DNA from: Cytophagaceae bacterium
GTDB lineage: Bacteria > Bacteroidota > Bacteroidia > Cytophagales > Spirosomataceae
Length of the DNA stretch: 64,000 nt
Assembly: GCA_016722655.1 (NCBI GenBank)
Contig: JADKIR010000005.1
Location: 992,001-1,056,000, forward strand
Direction: 5' to 3'
The stretch's first letter is position 1; every line of letters begins with the position of its first letter. The position numbers and the translations under genes were made by a program. This document shows positions 26,657 through 36,553 of this stretch, piece by piece. The notes beneath the pieces were generated by a model. It worked only from the letters and a program-made list of their open reading frames with translations, had not been told where the DNA came from and searched no databases.

Positions 26657-28204
26657 TTAATATCCCGGGTTCTGATCTTTTGGTTCAATTTTCGGATTAT
26701 TATCGATTTCAGTTTGTGGAAGTGGTAACAATTCATGTTTGCTGGCTTTGAAATAAGTAATTGGCTCAGTTGTCAATTTCTTATTTTTTCTCCATCTCAA
26801 AATGTCAAGGTTACGAACTTGTTCAGCAGATAATTCAACAAATCTTTCGTGTTGGATAGCCTCAAAAACTTTTGCTTTGCTATCGCAAGGATAGTTTGCT
26901 GTAGGATAAGCTGGCATTGCAACAGAAGCTCTAGCTCTAACCTGATTCATCAAAGAAATTGCTTTTGCAGAATTACCTAATTCGTTTTCACATTCGGCCA
27001 ACATCAAAAGTACATCAGCATAACGCATAACTCTCATGTTGATACCACTGGTTGCAAAACCTGAGTTACTTTTATAAAGTAAAGAGTATTTTCTCCAGCT
27101 GATTTTGAAAGTTTTTCCATCCAATTGTGAAGAATTACCCTGAACAGCAGCATCCGAAATCACGTCATTACCATTATTGAATTTATCACCAGCTTTCCAG
27201 AAAGACATATCATATCTCGGATCATTTTTGGCATCTCCTTTTACAGTTCTTTCGTAGTTGTCAATCATTTTGTTAGAAGGAATCAGGTTTCTCCAGCCAA
27301 TAGGTGAATACTCCTGAGTTCTGATGGTTTCTTCCTGTACACTGTTACCATCTCCGTCTGGTCCACTCCAGTTGAAAGCACCATTTGATTGAGAGAAAAC
27401 AATTTCAAAAATTGACTCTGAATTAAATTCTCCTTCTGCGTTGGTTAAATCAAGGTAGTTATCAACTAATTTAAATCTACCTGAATTTACAACTTTCTCC
27501 AATTCAGCTTTAGCACTTGCATAGTCACCCATTTGAAGATAAGTACGAGCAAGAAGGGTCTGAGCAGCAGCTTTAGTAGCTCTTCCCAAGTTTTTAGCGT
27601 CATAGCTTTCTGGCAATAAACCCTCAGCAGCTTTAAGGTCAGTTATTACTTGTTTGTAAACTGTTTCCTGAGTTGATTTGGGCTGAGCATCTTCAACAGA
27701 TTTGGCAAATTCAATATAAAGAGGTACACCACCCCAAAGCGTGGCTAACTCAAAATATCCCCACGCCCTTAAGAATTTTGCTTCTCCGGTTACTCTGTTT
27801 TTAATTGCTTCAGAAAAACCTGCATTAGTTTTTAATCCACTCTCAATAACAACGTTGGCACGGTGAATCGTTCTGTACCATCCTGTATAAACTGAGTTAG
27901 CAACAGGGTTTGATGCATCATTAACTCCTATCAACAATTGGTTACGAGGAGCTTCTAACTGTCCACCACCTGTTGACATTTCATCACTCCTAAGGTCATG
28001 AGTAAAAAACCACTCCCTTGCACCCAAACCGAAACCTTGAACTGTAGCATAGGCAGAGTTAACACCAGCAATTAGTTCATTATCGTTAGAATAGTAAGTA
28101 TCAAAGGTCACACCGTTGGGGTTCACTTTATCCAAACTTGATTTTTCGCAGCTAATCACTACTGCCAGGATAATAGCACCTGTTAATATTAATACTTTTT
28201 TCAT
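26657..28204 (-). CDS. SusD/RagB-family outer-membrane lipoprotein (module 2)
   Basis: 515 residues from ATG 28204, which starts the lipoprotein signal M-K-K-V-L-I-L ending V-I-S-C; the longer frame adds 11 residues before it. The SusD fold is clear: W-Y-R-T-I-H-R-A-N-V-V-I-E, F-L-R-A-W-G-Y-F-E-L, and the C-terminal L-N-D-type region with V-R-N-L-D-I-L-R-W-R, ending in P-K-D-Q-N-P-G-Y style (here E-P-K-D-Q-N-P-G-Y). It belongs to the classic RagB/SusD group, a different subtype from the module 1 SusD. Partner of the SusC encoded 44 bp upstream. Confidence 0.95.
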   Translation of the reverse strand: MKKVLILTGAIILAVVISCEKSSLDKVNPNGVTFDTYYSNDNELIAGVNSAYATVQGFGLGAREWFFTHDLRSDEMSTGGGQLEAPRNQLLIGVNDASNPVANSVYTGWYRTIHRANVVIESGLKTNAGFSEAIKNRVTGEAKFLRAWGYFELATLWGGVPLYIEFAKSVEDAQPKSTQETVYKQVITDLKAAEGLLPESYDAKNLGRATKAAAQTLLARTYLQMGDYASAKAELEKVVNSGRFKLVDNYLDLTNAEGEFNSESIFEIVFSQSNGAFNWSGPDGDGNSVQEETIRTQEYSPIGWRNLIPSNKMIDNYERTVKGDAKNDPRYDMSFWKAGDKFNNGNDVISDAAVQGNSSQLDGKTFKISWRKYSLLYKSNSGFATSGINMRVMRYADVLLMLAECENELGNSAKAISLMNQVRARASVAMPAYPTANYPCDSKAKVFEAIQHERFVELSAEQVRNLDILRWRKNKKLTTEPITYFKASKHELLPLPQTEIDNNPKIEPKDQNPGY

Positions 28205-28248
28205 TTCAAATATTTTTTTAGAATTTGTGTTTAACAAAATTTTAAATT

Positions 28249-31200
28249 TTAATTAAATCCTAAGTTAACACCCACAGTAAGTGTACGAGCCTGAGGATAC
28301 ATTCCATAATCAACTCCATTAGTAAGTAAGTTACCGTTTCTGGATGCGATTTCCGGATCAAAACCTGTATATTTAGTAAATGTTAATAGGTTTTGACTTG
28401 TGAAGTAAATTCTGGCTTTTGTCAGAACATTATTGGTAAGACTTGAAATTTTCGAAGGTGAAAGCGTATAGCCAACTGTTAAGTTTTTAAGTCTTAAATA
28501 TGAACCACTTTCGATAAAACGATCAGAAGTTCTTGAATTCTGATTTGGATCACCACTTACTGCTCTTGGTACATCTGTGTCTGTGTTAGTAGGGGTCCAG
28601 GCATCTAAAACATCGGTTGAAGCATTGAATAATCTAAGCATACCTTGTCCCAATACTTTTGTTCCATTGTATATTTTATTTCCATAAACTCCCTGGAAGA
28701 ATACACCGAAGTCAAAGTTTTTGTATGTACCAGAATAATTCAAACCATAAGAGAATTTAGGCAAATAGCTTCCTAGATAAGTTCTGTCACTTGCATCAAT
28801 TTTACCATCACCGTTCAAATCTTTAAATTTAATATCACCTGCTTTAGTGCTTTCATTTTGATATGGAGTAGTTGAATTTCCATCTTTTCCATTGGCAGCC
28901 GAAATCTCAGCTTCATTTTGGAAGATGCCTTCTACCTGCCATCCATAAAATGATTGAAGTGGTTGACCAGCTTCAGTACGAGTAATATCAAAACCACCAA
29001 AGTCAGCATTGTTACCGGCATTTAAGGTTGCATTAGGTGTAGCAAGGCTTAAAACTTTGTTTCTTATCAGGTCAAAAGTTCCTGTCAATGTTGATTTCAA
29101 ATCTTTTTTATCGATGTGATATCCTAGAGAAAGTTCAAAACCTTTGTTTTGCATACTACCCACGTTAGCTAATGGACTATTTGAATAACCCATAGATTCA
29201 GGTAGAGGAACTCTTAGAAGAAGACCGTCAGTTTTACGTATATAAGCTTCTGTTGACAAGCTAATTTTGTTGTTAAACAATGAAACATCCAAACCTATGT
29301 TTTTCATTGTTGTTTCTTCCCAACTCAAGCCACCATTACCCAAGCTATTAAAGTATGAACCCAGGTTTGTACCATCATTACCAACAGGATAAATAGTATT
29401 ATTGGCAGAAACCAATGGCTGCCAGTCATAATCACCTATTGAGTTATAACCAGTTACACCAATACTACCTCTTAATTTCATTTCTGAAATTGCAGGTACA
29501 TCTTTCATAAAGGCCTCTTCACTTAACCTCCAACCCAATGATAATGAAGGGAAAGTACCCCATTTGTTACCAGGAGCAAATTTAGAAGAACCATCACGAC
29601 GAACAGATGCACTTAAAAGGTATTTGCTATCATATTCATAATTCAATCTTCCCACATATGAAATCAAAGAGTTTTCATTGGTAGCAGTATTACCACTTAC
29701 ATTGGAAGCTCCCTGAATCTGTTGAATATTATTATCCGGTCTTTGACCTGTGAGATTAATTGAAGTAAATTTAGCGTCTTGTCTTTCAGCAACAGCAGTT
29801 ACATTGATAATGTTTTTACCGATTGTCTTGTCAAAGTTCAATTGATTTGTAAACACTTTTGAGAAGAACTGTCCCCTATTTTGGCTCAATTCAGCCGTTT
29901 GACGACTACGGTTTCCATCATTATATATAGGAACGAAACCTGTAAAAATTGAATTGGCATAGTCACCACCAGCCGTAAACTTGTATTTCAGCCAATTGGT
30001 AAATTTAATTTCAGCATACAGAGTTCCCAACATTTTATAAGATCTGTCTTTCTGATCTTTTTGTTCTTGAACAGCAATACGCATTGGGTTTTCAGGGTCA
30101 GTAGCATCAAGTCCCTGAGCAGTTGTACTGTAACCACCCAATTTAGTTGGATCACTTACTGGCCAGTAAGGGGTCATACGCATGATATTCATAATCATAC
30201 TTCTACCACCAGCATCTCTCTCAGCTATACGATTATCAGATGAAATCATCAAGGTCTGACCTACTGATAAAAACTTAGCTAATTGATGATCTGAGTTAAG
30301 TCTAAGGTTTTGACGTCCATATTCTGTAAATGGTAAAATACCTTCTTGTTTGAAATTACCAAATGACATATAGAATTTTGATTTGTCAGTTCCACCGCCC
30401 AATGAAAGTTGAGTACTGTTAATAGGGCCTTTTTTAAACATTACATCTTGCCAGTCAGTTTCTGTCTGAGCAAAAGTAGTTGTTGCTCCCGGATAGATTG
30501 GCGTGTTCATATTTGAAAAACGAGCAGGAATTGGTTGTCCTGAAGCCGAAAGCAAAGCAGTACCGTATTTGATATATTCCGCACTATTAAGCAGATCAAG
30601 AGTTTTCCATGCTTGTTGAGTACCAATGTAAGAATCTAAGCTTATGCTCAATTTACCAGATTTCCCTTTTTTGGTAGTAATCAAAACTACACCATTGGCA
30701 GCTCTTGATCCATAAATGGCCGATGCACTGGCATCTTTCAAAACCTCGATTGACTCGATATCACTTGGAGCAATAGTGTTAAGACCACCAGCAGGAACAC
30801 CATCAATCACATATAATGGATTTGGGTTTAAGCTGATTGATCCTACCCCTCTGATACGAACAGTTGGTTCAGCACCAGGGCTACTGTTGTTAACAATAGA
30901 TACCCCTGCTATACGACCTTGCATAGCTTGTGGAGCACTGATTACAGGTTGAGTAGTCAAATCTTTGTTGGTAATAGAAGATACAGCACCAGTAAGTGTT
31001 GATTTTTTCTGAGTACCATAACCTACTACAATAATCTCGTCCATCAGACTTTCATCTACAACCAATGATACGTTGATTTCTTTTTGGGCTCCTACTTTAA
31101 CTTCCTGAGATTTATATCCCAAAAAGCTAAATACCAAAACCGATTCACTGGTAGCTTTTACTTCGTAGCGGCCTTCATTGTCGGTTACAGCACCTGTAGT

Positions 31201-31383
31201 GGTACCTTTTACCAGGACATTGACACCTTGAAATCCTTCTCCATTTTCATTCTTTACCACACCTTTGACCTGAGCCATTATGGAAGTAAAAGAAAACAGA
31301 AAGAGAACTAAAACAGGCAGTAGCCTTATTGACTTTCTCAATACGGCATTTTCTAAGGTTGTTTTGTAATTGTACAACATCAT
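28249..31383 (-). CDS. SusC/RagA-family TonB-dependent outer-membrane transporter (module 2)
   Basis: 1044 residues. A long signal region ends S-I-M-A-Q (about residue 38), then the carboxypeptidase-regulatory-like domain (G-F-Q-G-V-N-V-L-V-K-G-T), the TonB-box-like D-E-I-I-V-V-G-Y-G-T-Q, the plug (R-I-R-G-V-G-S-I, D-A-S-A-S-A-I-Y-G-S-R-A-A-N-G-V) and the barrel ending V-G-V-N-L-G-F-N. Imports solutes with its SusD. First gene of the minus-strand module, divergent from the FG-GAP lipoprotein gene with 268 bp between starts. Confidence 0.95.
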   Translation of the reverse strand: MMLYNYKTTLENAVLRKSIRLLPVLVLFLFSFTSIMAQVKGVVKNENGEGFQGVNVLVKGTTTGAVTDNEGRYEVKATSESVLVFSFLGYKSQEVKVGAQKEINVSLVVDESLMDEIIVVGYGTQKKSTLTGAVSSITNKDLTTQPVISAPQAMQGRIAGVSIVNNSSPGAEPTVRIRGVGSISLNPNPLYVIDGVPAGGLNTIAPSDIESIEVLKDASASAIYGSRAANGVVLITTKKGKSGKLSISLDSYIGTQQAWKTLDLLNSAEYIKYGTALLSASGQPIPARFSNMNTPIYPGATTTFAQTETDWQDVMFKKGPINSTQLSLGGGTDKSKFYMSFGNFKQEGILPFTEYGRQNLRLNSDHQLAKFLSVGQTLMISSDNRIAERDAGGRSMIMNIMRMTPYWPVSDPTKLGGYSTTAQGLDATDPENPMRIAVQEQKDQKDRSYKMLGTLYAEIKFTNWLKYKFTAGGDYANSIFTGFVPIYNDGNRSRQTAELSQNRGQFFSKVFTNQLNFDKTIGKNIINVTAVAERQDAKFTSINLTGQRPDNNIQQIQGASNVSGNTATNENSLISYVGRLNYEYDSKYLLSASVRRDGSSKFAPGNKWGTFPSLSLGWRLSEEAFMKDVPAISEMKLRGSIGVTGYNSIGDYDWQPLVSANNTIYPVGNDGTNLGSYFNSLGNGGLSWEETTMKNIGLDVSLFNNKISLSTEAYIRKTDGLLLRVPLPESMGYSNSPLANVGSMQNKGFELSLGYHIDKKDLKSTLTGTFDLIRNKVLSLATPNATLNAGNNADFGGFDITRTEAGQPLQSFYGWQVEGIFQNEAEISAANGKDGNSTTPYQNESTKAGDIKFKDLNGDGKIDASDRTYLGSYLPKFSYGLNYSGTYKNFDFGVFFQGVYGNKIYNGTKVLGQGMLRLFNASTDVLDAWTPTNTDTDVPRAVSGDPNQNSRTSDRFIESGSYLRLKNLTVGYTLSPSKISSLTNNVLTKARIYFTSQNLLTFTKYTGFDPEIASRNGNLLTNGVDYGMYPQARTLTVGVNLGFN

Positions 31384-31510
31384 GTTTAAAATGTTTGAAT
31401 AAATGAAAAAAATATAATTATGAGTAAGAGATCCGCTGGAGTTTATTTAGGCATTTTCTAGTGATTGAATAATTTTTAAGGTTTTATTTTTAATTTTTTT
31501 TAATATGTGT

Positions 31511-31538
31511 CAAATTTACACGAAAAAATAATTCCAAA
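31511..31538 (-). promoter_or_regulatory. Possible promoter of susC module 2
   Basis: On the minus strand TAAATTTG matches TAnnTTTG exactly and a TTTG lies 16 bases upstream, shorter than the usual spacing. It would give a leader of about 125 nt before the susC ATG, common for susC genes. Confidence 0.4.
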
Positions 31539-31651
31539 AAAGAAATGTTGATTTTTTTTCACAAAATGGTATTATTTTGCTACAGATTTTAGTGCAACAT
31601 GAAAAATTTAATTAAAAAATTAAAATTGTAATATTATCAAAGGTCAAGCTT

Positions 31652-34600
31652 ATGAAATCTATAATTGCTCTTTTCGCTTTTGTTTTCATTTTTGTTGGAT
31701 GTAAATCAAAATCTGATTCTATGTTTGAGAAATTATCTTCCTCTGAAACTGGGATTGATTTCAAAAATTTGATGAAACCAACAGATGATTTGAACGCTTT
31801 TACATTCACTAATTTTTACAATGGAGGTGGAGTAGGAATAGGTGATTTCAATAAGGATGGCTTAAAAGATGTGTTCTTTTCCGGCAATCAGGTTAGCTCA
31901 GAATTATTTCTGAATAAAGGAAAAATGAAGTTTGAAAAAATTACAGAAAGAGCAGGAATCAAAACCGACAGATGGTGCAATGGTGTTTCAATTGTAGATA
32001 TTAATAATGATGGTTGGGATGATATTTATATTGCAGTAGCAGTGCATAAATCTATGACCAAAACACAAAACCTGCTTTTTATTAATCAAAAAACAGCTAT
32101 TCCAACTTTTAAAGAACAAGCCAAAGAATATGGATTGGACTATTCAGGCTATACCACTCAATCTGTCTTTTTTGATTATGATCTCGATGGTGACCTCGAT
32201 GTATTTCTTCTTAATACTTCACCTGATACCCAAAACCCCAGTTATAACCGTGTTGCTATCAACGATGGAACACACCCCTCAGCAAGTAAGCTTTTTCAAA
32301 ATAATAAAACTGAGAATGGTCACCCTGTATTTAAAGATGTATCGGTTAAAGCTGGAATAGTATATGAAGGGCTGGGACTTGGTGTAGTAGTAAGTGATTA
32401 TAATAATGATAATATGCCCGATATTTATTGTTCCAATGACTTCCTCAGTTCAGATGTACTTTACCTCAATAATGGAGATGGAACTTTCCGGAATGTGGTT
32501 AAGGAGTCAATGCCACATACGGCAATGTCTGGAATGGGAATGGACGCTGCTGATATCAATCAGGATGGCAAGGTGGATATCTTTCAGCTAGATATGATGC
32601 CGGAAGAAAATGAACGCCAAAAACAAATGCTGGGCAGGCAGGATTATGACCGGAAAGAAATTAGCATTAATCCGCCATTTAATTTCCAATTGCAATACAT
32701 GAGAAATATGCTTCAGGTTAATCTTGGAAATCAAAATGGTATTCCACAATTTAGCGAGAATGGTCTTTTGGCTGGGATTGCAAAAACCGACTGGAGCTGG
32801 AGTGCCTTGATTTGTGATCTTGATAACGATATGCTCAAAGACATTTTTATTTCAAATGGTTACCGTAAAAATGTAACGGATCTGGATTTCATCAGTTACT
32901 ACCGAAACAACGATATGTTTGGTTCAGACAGGGCAAGAACCCAAAACCGAAAGAATTTGGTGGAGAAAGTTCCGGAGATTCCACTCAAAGATTATGCTTA
33001 TAGAAATAAAGGAAAAATGAATTTCGAGAATGTTTCGGAAGCATGGGGATTAGATGAATTATCATTTTCCAATGGAACAGCTTACGCTGACCTCGACAAT
33101 GACGGTGATCTGGATTTGATTGTGAATAATATTGACAATGAGGCTTCTGTTTTTAAAAATAAAACAGATATAAAATCAAAAAATCATAGCCTGTCAATTG
33201 ATTTTGAAGGAAGCCAAATAAACCCTGGCGGAATAGGTGCAAAAGTTACTGCATTTGTTGGTGAAGAAAAACTTCATTTTGAAAATTTTCCGGTCAGAGG
33301 ATATTTATCGAGTATGTATAAAGAACTTATTATAGGATTAGGTCAAAACCATCAGGTGGATTCATTGTTGGTCACCTGGCCTGATGGAAAAAGTCAGACA
33401 TTTAAAAATCTGGACAGCACTTTAAAAAAGTTGACTCTAAAATATGTGGATGCTGGATTAGAAAATGGAATAAAAAATTCAATCTCACCTTATTTTACGT
33501 CTGTTGAAAATATCATTAATTTTGAACACCGAGAATCAGATTTTTTGGATTTTAATGAAAATGCAGCTTTGCATAAAATGCTCTCACGTTTTGGGCCGGT
33601 GGTTGCAAAAGGTGATATAAACAGTGACGGACTTGAGGATATTGTTATTGGAGGGGCATTTAGAGGCACTGAAACTTTGATTTTTGCACAAAATAAAATA
33701 GGCACTTTCAGTAAAGTACAGGACATTGCAACTTCAAAGGAAATGGAAGTAGGTGCATTAAGGCTTTTTGATGCCGATTCTGATGGAGATCAGGATTTGA
33801 TAATTACTGGAGGGAGCTGTGAATCGCCTCTTGAAAACCCAATAGCATTTCAACCTCAACTTTGGATAAATGATGGCAAAGGAAAATTTACTAAAAATGG
33901 AAATTTGCCCAAGATGAATGTCAGTTGCCAGGTTATTGAGCCTTTGGATTATGACCGAGATGGTGATCTGGATTTGTTTTTAGGAGGCCGAATAACTCCT
34001 TACCAATACCCAAAAGAAGCCGACAGCTACATTCTAAAAAATGAAAATGGTAAATTTACTGATGTGACTGCTCGTGTGGCACCCTTTCTGAAAAATTTCG
34101 GAATGGTATGCGATGCCGCAATTGGAGATTTCGACCATGATGGTTGGATAGATCTGGCGACCGTTGGAGAGTGGATGCCGCTTACAATTCTAAAAAACAA
34201 TAAAGGAATTTTTAAAGCAAAGACTAATGAAAACACTGAAGGCTGGTGGAATAGTTTGGAAGCTGTTGATATTAATAATGATGGCTTTTCTGACCTGATA
34301 CTAGGCAATGAAGGCCTCAATTCATTTTACAGGGCCTCAACTGACCAACCGATGGTGATGATAGCCAAGGATTTTGATAATGACAAAAAGATGGACCCGG
34401 TTATGGGGCATTATTTAAAAGGCAAATTGGTACCTGTCCATCCAAGAGAGAACCTTAACTTGCAAATCAATAGCTTCAGAAAGAAATTTATCACTTTCAA
34501 AGATTACTCAATGGCAAGGTTTGATGACCTTTTTACCGAAGAGGAAAAGGAAGGGGCAATAAAAAAACAGGCCAAAATGCTTCTAAGCAGCTTCGCATTA

Positions 34601-34966
34601 AATAATAAGAAAGGAGAATTTGAAATTAAAGCTCTACCCTGGCAAGCACAGCAATCGCCTGTTTTTTCTATTATTTCTGAAGATTTCAATCATGATGGAA
34701 AAGTTGACCTGCTTTTAAGCGGGAGATTTTATCCCAATGAAGCACATCAGGGAAGACAAGATGCTTCCAGAGGAGTTTTGTTGCTGGGTAATGGAAAAGG
34801 AGATTTTAAGGCTATTGATTTTGAAAACTCCGGTCTCAACTTTCAAGGCGACACCCGTAAATCATTATTTTTTAAAACCTCGGGAACACTCCTGACTTTC
34901 TGTAATTCAGGTAAAGCTGAATCATATATTTTAAAACCGAATAAAATAAAAAGTAAAACCAAGTAG
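31652..34966 (+). CDS. Large FG-GAP/VCBS-repeat lipoprotein with ASPIC/UnbV domain
   Basis: 1104 residues with a lipoprotein signal ending F-V-G-C (Cys 17). About fourteen calcium-loop motifs of the D-x-N/D-x-D-G type (for example D-F-N-K-D-G, D-I-N-N-D-G, D-L-D-N-D-G-D-L-D) run through the whole protein, marking FG-GAP/VCBS beta-propeller blades. In the middle a UnbV/ASPIC segment is visible (G-I-G-A-K-V-T-A-F, S-L-L-V-T-W-P-D-G-K). Such proteins are common in Bacteroidota next to SusC/D genes and are thought to be surface-exposed, calcium-dependent binding or adhesion proteins; no enzyme activity is known. Divergent from susC module 2 and closed by a shared terminator. Confidence 0.88.
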   Translation: MKSIIALFAFVFIFVGCKSKSDSMFEKLSSSETGIDFKNLMKPTDDLNAFTFTNFYNGGGVGIGDFNKDGLKDVFFSGNQVSSELFLNKGKMKFEKITERAGIKTDRWCNGVSIVDINNDGWDDIYIAVAVHKSMTKTQNLLFINQKTAIPTFKEQAKEYGLDYSGYTTQSVFFDYDLDGDLDVFLLNTSPDTQNPSYNRVAINDGTHPSASKLFQNNKTENGHPVFKDVSVKAGIVYEGLGLGVVVSDYNNDNMPDIYCSNDFLSSDVLYLNNGDGTFRNVVKESMPHTAMSGMGMDAADINQDGKVDIFQLDMMPEENERQKQMLGRQDYDRKEISINPPFNFQLQYMRNMLQVNLGNQNGIPQFSENGLLAGIAKTDWSWSALICDLDNDMLKDIFISNGYRKNVTDLDFISYYRNNDMFGSDRARTQNRKNLVEKVPEIPLKDYAYRNKGKMNFENVSEAWGLDELSFSNGTAYADLDNDGDLDLIVNNIDNEASVFKNKTDIKSKNHSLSIDFEGSQINPGGIGAKVTAFVGEEKLHFENFPVRGYLSSMYKELIIGLGQNHQVDSLLVTWPDGKSQTFKNLDSTLKKLTLKYVDAGLENGIKNSISPYFTSVENIINFEHRESDFLDFNENAALHKMLSRFGPVVAKGDINSDGLEDIVIGGAFRGTETLIFAQNKIGTFSKVQDIATSKEMEVGALRLFDADSDGDQDLIITGGSCESPLENPIAFQPQLWINDGKGKFTKNGNLPKMNVSCQVIEPLDYDRDGDLDLFLGGRITPYQYPKEADSYILKNENGKFTDVTARVAPFLKNFGMVCDAAIGDFDHDGWIDLATVGEWMPLTILKNNKGIFKAKTNENTEGWWNSLEAVDINNDGFSDLILGNEGLNSFYRASTDQPMVMIAKDFDNDKKMDPVMGHYLKGKLVPVHPRENLNLQINSFRKKFITFKDYSMARFDDLFTEEEKEGAIKKQAKMLLSSFALNNKKGEFEIKALPWQAQQSPVFSIISEDFNHDGKVDLLLSGRFYPNEAHQGRQDASRGVLLLGNGKGDFKAIDFENSGLNFQGDTRKSLFFKTSGTLLTFCNSGKAESYILKPNKIKSKTK

Positions 34967-34998
34967 GATATTGAAATGAAAAACAATTTTTAAAATGT

Positions 34999-35038
34999 AA
35001 AAAAAAGACGCTGTTTTTTAAACATGCGTCTTTTTTTT
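34999..35038. terminator. Bidirectional terminator between FG-GAP lipoprotein and GH43 genes
   Basis: AAAAAAAAGACGC pairs with GCGTCTTTTTTTT, with an inner TGTTT/AAACA extension and one bulged base. It is placed between the converging stop codons at 34966 and 35055. Confidence 0.88.
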
Positions 35039-35054
35039 AGGCAATAATTCAATT

Positions 35055-36506
35055 TTAATGGGCTCTAAAATTCCATTTAGAATTGTCACTATTGAAATCA
35101 AATTTACCAAGTGTTGGAGTACTGTCTCCCGAAGAAATCAGGGCCAATTTTTCGTTTGAATTAGGTACAACTTTCGGCATAATTCTATAAGTACCATCTA
35201 TAAGTTGGTCAATCCTCCATAATTGTTCTGCTGCTCCGGTAAATGTCGGAACTGTAATTAATTCGGCAGCTGCAGTGGCAGCCAGAGCACGATCGGTACC
35301 AGCAATCACAATTTTATAATACTGACCTCCAGGGTTGCCACCGCCATCAGGCACTGCAGTAATCGTCCATTTTTGGTGTGGTCTTGCTATATAATCACCA
35401 GCCCTCACTCCTATTTCACCTTTTGGCCAGGTGTCAATTACATCTTTTAGCTCTTGAGAAGGTACAGGTTTAATCGGTTCGTTGGGGTCACGAGGGCCAC
35501 GGAAACCACCAGGCATACGAACAAAATCCACTATCAGTTCAAGACCATATCCACGACGTTCAGATTCTATTTGGAAGGTACCTTCTTTAAAAAGTTCACC
35601 GCCCATAGGCCAGCCATTTTTCCAAAGTAAAGGGCGAATAGCCAATACACTTCGTCCACTTTGATCTAAGTCAGCTTCATAATGAAGGGACATTTTCTCA
35701 ACACCTTCATCAATTTTCCAGTGACCGAAGTGTCCCGCACCATTCACTCTTCCACCACCTGAGCCAAGTACCATTTTTCCTCCGCCTTTGAGCATATCTC
35801 TTCCCATATTGTCAATATAAGGACCGGTTACCTTTTTTGATCGACCCACCACAATATTATATGTGGAATTGGCTCCATCACAACAAGTACCATGGGTTCC
35901 AAGCAAATAATACCAGCCATCACGGTACATTAATGCAGAAGCTTCGCAGTCAATAGCAACATCTATTGCTTTGTTTCCCTCGACTCTTTTACCCGTTTTG
36001 GGGTCTAATTCCACAAGTCTGATAAATCCAAAATATGTACCATAACTTAACCAAAGCCTACCATCAGTAGGGTCCAATAATAAACCCGGGTCAATGGCAT
36101 CGCAATCTTCTTTTCCGTCAGAAGATGCCACCACTATGGCTTCAGTATATTTGAAATCGGGGGATTTTGGATCAAGGGTTTTATTCCACATGGTCAATAT
36201 TCTACCATTGTGTCCACCACCGAGACCTCCGCCAGTTGCTCCATATGCAATAAGATAGCGATCGCCTATTTTTACTGCATCAGGTGCAGCTCCTCCACCG
36301 GGTCTTTCTCCTCCCGGGTTCCATGTCCATCCATCTTCTGATACCAAACCGCCACCCCGGGTACCAAATGTGTAATATTTTCCATCTGACTCCATTATAG
36401 TAGAAGGATCGTGAATAAATGGTTTGCCAATTTGGGCATTAATTTCAAAAGATAAACACCCTATTAGTAGGGTCAGTTTGGCAATATTTTTTATATTAAA
36501 TTTCAT
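35055..36506 (-). CDS. GH43 arabinanase-like enzyme with ricin-type C-terminal domain
   Basis: 483 residues with a signal peptide (1-24, I-N-A-Q). The five-bladed propeller catalytic triad is visible: base Asp 33 (I-H-D-P-S), pKa-modulator Asp 139 (D-A-I-D-P-G) and acid Glu 188 (D-C-E-A-S-A-L). The sequence style is that of endo-alpha-1,5-L-arabinanase subfamilies. A C-terminal domain (about 360-483) with W-T-I-T-A-V-P-D and repeated Q-x-W style ends (A-E-Q-L-W-R-I, S-K-W-N-F) looks like a ricin-B lectin fold that may bind the polysaccharide. It follows the lipoprotein gene by 47 bp on the same strand and is separate from the long enzyme run upstream. Confidence 0.85.
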   Translation of the reverse strand: MKFNIKNIAKLTLLIGCLSFEINAQIGKPFIHDPSTIMESDGKYYTFGTRGGGLVSEDGWTWNPGGERPGGGAAPDAVKIGDRYLIAYGATGGGLGGGHNGRILTMWNKTLDPKSPDFKYTEAIVVASSDGKEDCDAIDPGLLLDPTDGRLWLSYGTYFGFIRLVELDPKTGKRVEGNKAIDVAIDCEASALMYRDGWYYLLGTHGTCCDGANSTYNIVVGRSKKVTGPYIDNMGRDMLKGGGKMVLGSGGGRVNGAGHFGHWKIDEGVEKMSLHYEADLDQSGRSVLAIRPLLWKNGWPMGGELFKEGTFQIESERRGYGLELIVDFVRMPGGFRGPRDPNEPIKPVPSQELKDVIDTWPKGEIGVRAGDYIARPHQKWTITAVPDGGGNPGGQYYKIVIAGTDRALAATAAAELITVPTFTGAAEQLWRIDQLIDGTYRIMPKVVPNSNEKLALISSGDSTPTLGKFDFNSDNSKWNFRAH

Positions 36507-36553
36507 AATAAACTTATTTAAAAATTAAGATTTTAAGAGCGAATATTCAATTC

